A stretch of DNA of 64,000 nt from JAJTFA01 sp051715425 (GTDB lineage Bacteria; Bacteroidota; Bacteroidia; UKL13-3), in NCBI GenBank assembly GCA_051715425.1, contig JBPXJS010000041.1:124001-188000 (forward strand), read 5' to 3'. The translations under genes were made by a program, and so were the position numbers. Positions 61,544 to 64,000 of this stretch are shown here, piece after piece. The notes under the pieces were generated by a model. That model ran no database searches. It had not been told where the DNA came from and saw nothing but the letters and a program-made list of their open reading frames with translations. Every line of letters starts with the position of its first letter. Within the stretch, counting starts at the first letter, position 1.

Positions 61544-64000
61544 TCAGAAAGACCTGCTTATTCCGGCTATCCAACGGAATCGCAAATACTCTCCATCTAC
61601 AAAAGGTGTATTATTGAGAAACAGGGGCATATCAAAACGAAGGGTAAGCGGTTTGGCTTCATCCAATTTTCCCCAACGTTTAATGGTTAGGGCAATACCT
61701 GTACCTGCACTTGCCAATAAATCACTGGAAACCATTTTGTCTTCCGTAAGGCCATATTCTCCAGCCTTAAACTCAGTGGAAATATAACCTGCATCGGCAA
61801 ACAAATAAGTATCGAGATGAACATAAGAAGCGAAACGGCCCGGAGAAAACGGAACAAGCTTATCGAAATCAACTTCCATGTTTACAGAACTTCCGCTGCG
61901 CCCGGTAAATAAATAAACCTGTGTATTGCTGATATCCTTTGGCATCACATATCCGGCATAACCGCGAATGTTCAATCCACCGCCTGCATGAAAATGGTTT
62001 ACATCGTTTCCGTATCCCAGCCAGTTTGTTGGCACAAATGCGCGGGAGCGGATAAATTTATTATCCATCATCTCCTCAGGATTTGCTCCTGCCAGGTATA
62101 ACTGCGATTCGGGTGCAATATTGCTTCCATCCATTACCTGCATAAACAACCTGGAGTGCAATTCAAACTTCCATAGGTTGTGGTGATTGATCCAGCTGAT
62201 GGTAATACGTGAGTAATCATAATCAGAGAAAAAAGGAGCCCTGAAAGTTTCTTTAAGTTCCCCGTAACCATTGCTGTAAGTATAGTTGGCCTGCATATCC
62301 AGGTTCACTGAATTATTGCGCTTGCCGCTTTGCCATTGCGCAGGGTAAAGCAGGTAATCCAGATCACTAGCTTTTGGCCTGCGCAGTCCTTTAAAATAAA
62401 GTTCAACAAGTCCATTTTTAAATCCTCTTTCTATTCCCACCTTACCCATCAGCAAACCATCCAGGTTTCTTATATTGTAATTCAGAAAATAATTTTTACC
62501 AATAGCTCCTGTGCGGTAATTAAAGGTAAAGTCAACCTGATTTTTTGTTTCACCGGATATATCTCTTCCAAGGTTTGAATTATACCATACCGTTGCACTA
62601 AACGTATTAAACCGGTGAAGGAATTGCCCGTTGAGATGCAATCCGCCTTTTGCTCCATCAATGCTGTTATACCACAAATCTGGTCTCCACCTTAAGGAAT
62701 ATACTTTGCGGTTAAACGGTTTTTTTCTTCCATTATCAAACCCAAAACTAATAGGTGCTTTCAAGCTATTATCCATCTGGTACACATCGGCCAAACGGCA
62801 ACTTGGATCTATGATTACATTTTTTAGTTTTTTACCGGCAGGCAAAGCAATTTTAGCTGTATAGGTTACATTCAATACTCCCCAGCCCTTCCACACAGGT
62901 AATACGGTTGCATCCGTTTTTTTAGTAAAATAGGTATTGGGAATATGGTAACGCAAAACCGTTGAATCTTTTGTGATCACCGTAAAATCAAGTGGCATTT
63001 GCATACTGCCTTTTCTCAAAAATTCAATTTCAATAGAATCACCTTTGTTTTTATTTACCGACCAAACAGCATAATCTGTTCTTTTGGTGGTTTCCATCCA
63101 TTGATCGAAAAACCAGTTGAGGTCTACATGCGTAAAATTGATGATGCTGCTTCTGAAGTCTTCAAAATAAGGGTGAGCCATTTTCCACTGATCAAAATAA
63201 TGCTGCATAGCGGCAAGGAATAACTCATCACCCAATACGTATTGAAGGTTATAAAGCATGGTAGCTGTTTTGTAATACACATTGCCATAGCCGCCACCAT
63301 GGTTAAGCGCTCCGTTAAAATCATCACTGTGCGTATTAAGCTGCATATCACTGCCACTCATGGCATCGCGGATATAACCCTGATAAACCGTTTGATCCAT
63401 GCGCGAAACAGGGTACTTGTCTTTTTTCCCCGGTTTCACTTCACCAAAAATGCTGGTCATGCTCCAGTTGGTTAGAAACTGGGTAAACCCTTCATCCAAT
63501 GAAGCACGGTAGGTTTCATTATTTCCCACCATTCCAAAAAACCAGTTATGTCCAACCTCATGTGCGATAAGGCCGTAATATCCCGGAGATCTGCCGCCAT
63601 CCAACGTAAGCATAGGATATTCCATCCCATCTCTTGCATCAGCCACAATCATTTTGGGGTAAGCATAATTACCAATATCACGCGAATAGGTTTCAATTAC
63701 TTTGCCGCAAAACTTTGCCGCATCCTGCCAACCGCTGGCATGAGGCTCCTGTGCCAGTGAAATGCAGGAAACTTTTTCACCGTTGGATAAAGTAACAACA
63801 GTTTCTCCAATGCGGTAGGTAGGATCTGTGGTCCATGCAAAGTCGTGGGTGTTTACCGCTCTGTACTTCCATGTTTTGGTAGTTCCGTTTGGTGCCACCA
63901 CCACAGAAGGTTCACTATCCCATGGTTTATCTTTAAAGTTTTTAATATCCAGTTTTGCCATCAGATCTGCAGGCAATACTTCGTTGCGGTTTTGCAATAC
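61544..64000 (-). CDS. M1-family metallopeptidase, 5' end outside the window
   Basis: About 818 residues of the C-terminal part are visible; the frame stays open to the window edge, so the start is not here. The zinc site is HEVGHNWFFGMVGNNETYRA with the third ligand in SLDEGFTQFL, the HExxH-x18-E pattern of M1 aminopeptidases. Downstream, about residues 450-817 form many amphipathic strands (YSLRWRPDLWYNS, YNIRNLDGLLMGKVG), ending GISRSF with a terminal aromatic. This looks like an outer-membrane barrel fused to the peptidase, seen in Bacteroidota M1 proteins. It is convergent with the kinase pair. Confidence 0.9.
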   Translation of the reverse strand, partial: VLQNRNEVLPADLMAKLDIKNFKDKPWDSEPSVVVAPNGTTKTWKYRAVNTHDFAWTTDPTYRIGETVVTLSNGEKVSCISLAQEPHASGWQDAAKFCGKVIETYSRDIGNYAYPKMIVADARDGMEYPMLTLDGGRSPGYYGLIAHEVGHNWFFGMVGNNETYRASLDEGFTQFLTNWSMTSIFGEVKPGKKDKYPVSRMDQTVYQGYIRDAMSGSDMQLNTHSDDFNGALNHGGGYGNVYYKTATMLYNLQYVLGDELFLAAMQHYFDQWKMAHPYFEDFRSSIINFTHVDLNWFFDQWMETTKRTDYAVWSVNKNKGDSIEIEFLRKGSMQMPLDFTVITKDSTVLRYHIPNTYFTKKTDATVLPVWKGWGVLNVTYTAKIALPAGKKLKNVIIDPSCRLADVYQMDNSLKAPISFGFDNGRKKPFNRKVYSLRWRPDLWYNSIDGAKGGLHLNGQFLHRFNTFSATVWYNSNLGRDISGETKNQVDFTFNYRTGAIGKNYFLNYNIRNLDGLLMGKVGIERGFKNGLVELYFKGLRRPKASDLDYLLYPAQWQSGKRNNSVNLDMQANYTYSNGYGELKETFRAPFFSDYDYSRITISWINHHNLWKFELHSRLFMQVMDGSNIAPESQLYLAGANPEEMMDNKFIRSRAFVPTNWLGYGNDVNHFHAGGGLNIRGYAGYVMPKDISNTQVYLFTGRSGSSVNMEVDFDKLVPFSPGRFASYVHLDTYLFADAGYISTEFKAGEYGLTEDKMVSSDLLASAGTGIALTIKRWGKLDEAKPLTLRFDMPLFLNNTPFVDGEYLRFRWIAGISRSF

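Overview
The window comes from a member of the phylum Bacteroidota. It holds a type IX secretion (T9SS) lipoprotein of the PorW/SprE family, several cargo proteins with T9SS C-terminal sorting tails, PKD-domain surface proteins and Bacteroidota-type DUF families. It also has an atp operon that lacks the beta and epsilon genes, and -7 boxes of the TAnnTTTG type. The class cannot be settled from the sequence alone; something near Chitinophagales or Sphingobacteriales is plausible. Coding density is high and most genes are housekeeping. No transposase, integrase or prophage was found.

Layout, left to right. 1-10.2 kb: the end of a PKD surface protein; rplY-prs and tRNA-Gln; a Kup potassium transporter; RecQ; manC coupled to an LD-carboxypeptidase; an aberrant tRNA-Pro-like sequence; and a 2-hydroxyacid dehydrogenase. 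10.2-22.6 kb: PBP1A coupled to PorW/SprE on the minus strand, then a long plus-strand run of M23 peptidase, bactofilin, AtpZ, a small membrane protein and atpBEFHAG. 22.6-30 kb: small accessory genes, including a HigBA-type toxin-antitoxin pair, an ECF42-type sigma factor with three YciI-family genes and a candidate ECF promoter, an S41 peptidase and a cupin.

30.3-42.1 kb is a type I restriction-modification operon read on the minus strand. Its order is hsdM, a GxxExxY gene, hsdS, a large membrane-anchored KAP P-loop NTPase, a broken copy of the hsdR 5' end, an AbiE-type antitoxin and toxin, then intact hsdR. This is the most unusual part of the window. Two accessory modules sit exactly at gene borders of the restriction operon, and each leaves a duplicated piece of the neighbouring hsd gene: 111 bp of the hsdR start, and about 28 bp of the hsdM end. 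The toxin gene overlaps hsdR by ATGA, so the insert is now wired into translation of the nuclease.

42.5-50 kb: a small AraC/glyoxalase/lipoprotein cluster, then a DtxR/MntR-type regulator divergent from a di-heme cytochrome, Rieske protein and porin operon. A perfect TTAGG..CCTAA palindrome lies between them. After these come purine hexamer tracts, a DUF1842 gene and a DUF3667 gene. 51-57.5 kb: four tandem paralogous T9SS-secreted proteins with partly conserved leaders. 57.5-61.5 kb: two coupled TPR sensor histidine kinases without a response regulator in view. The window ends inside an M1-family peptidase gene.
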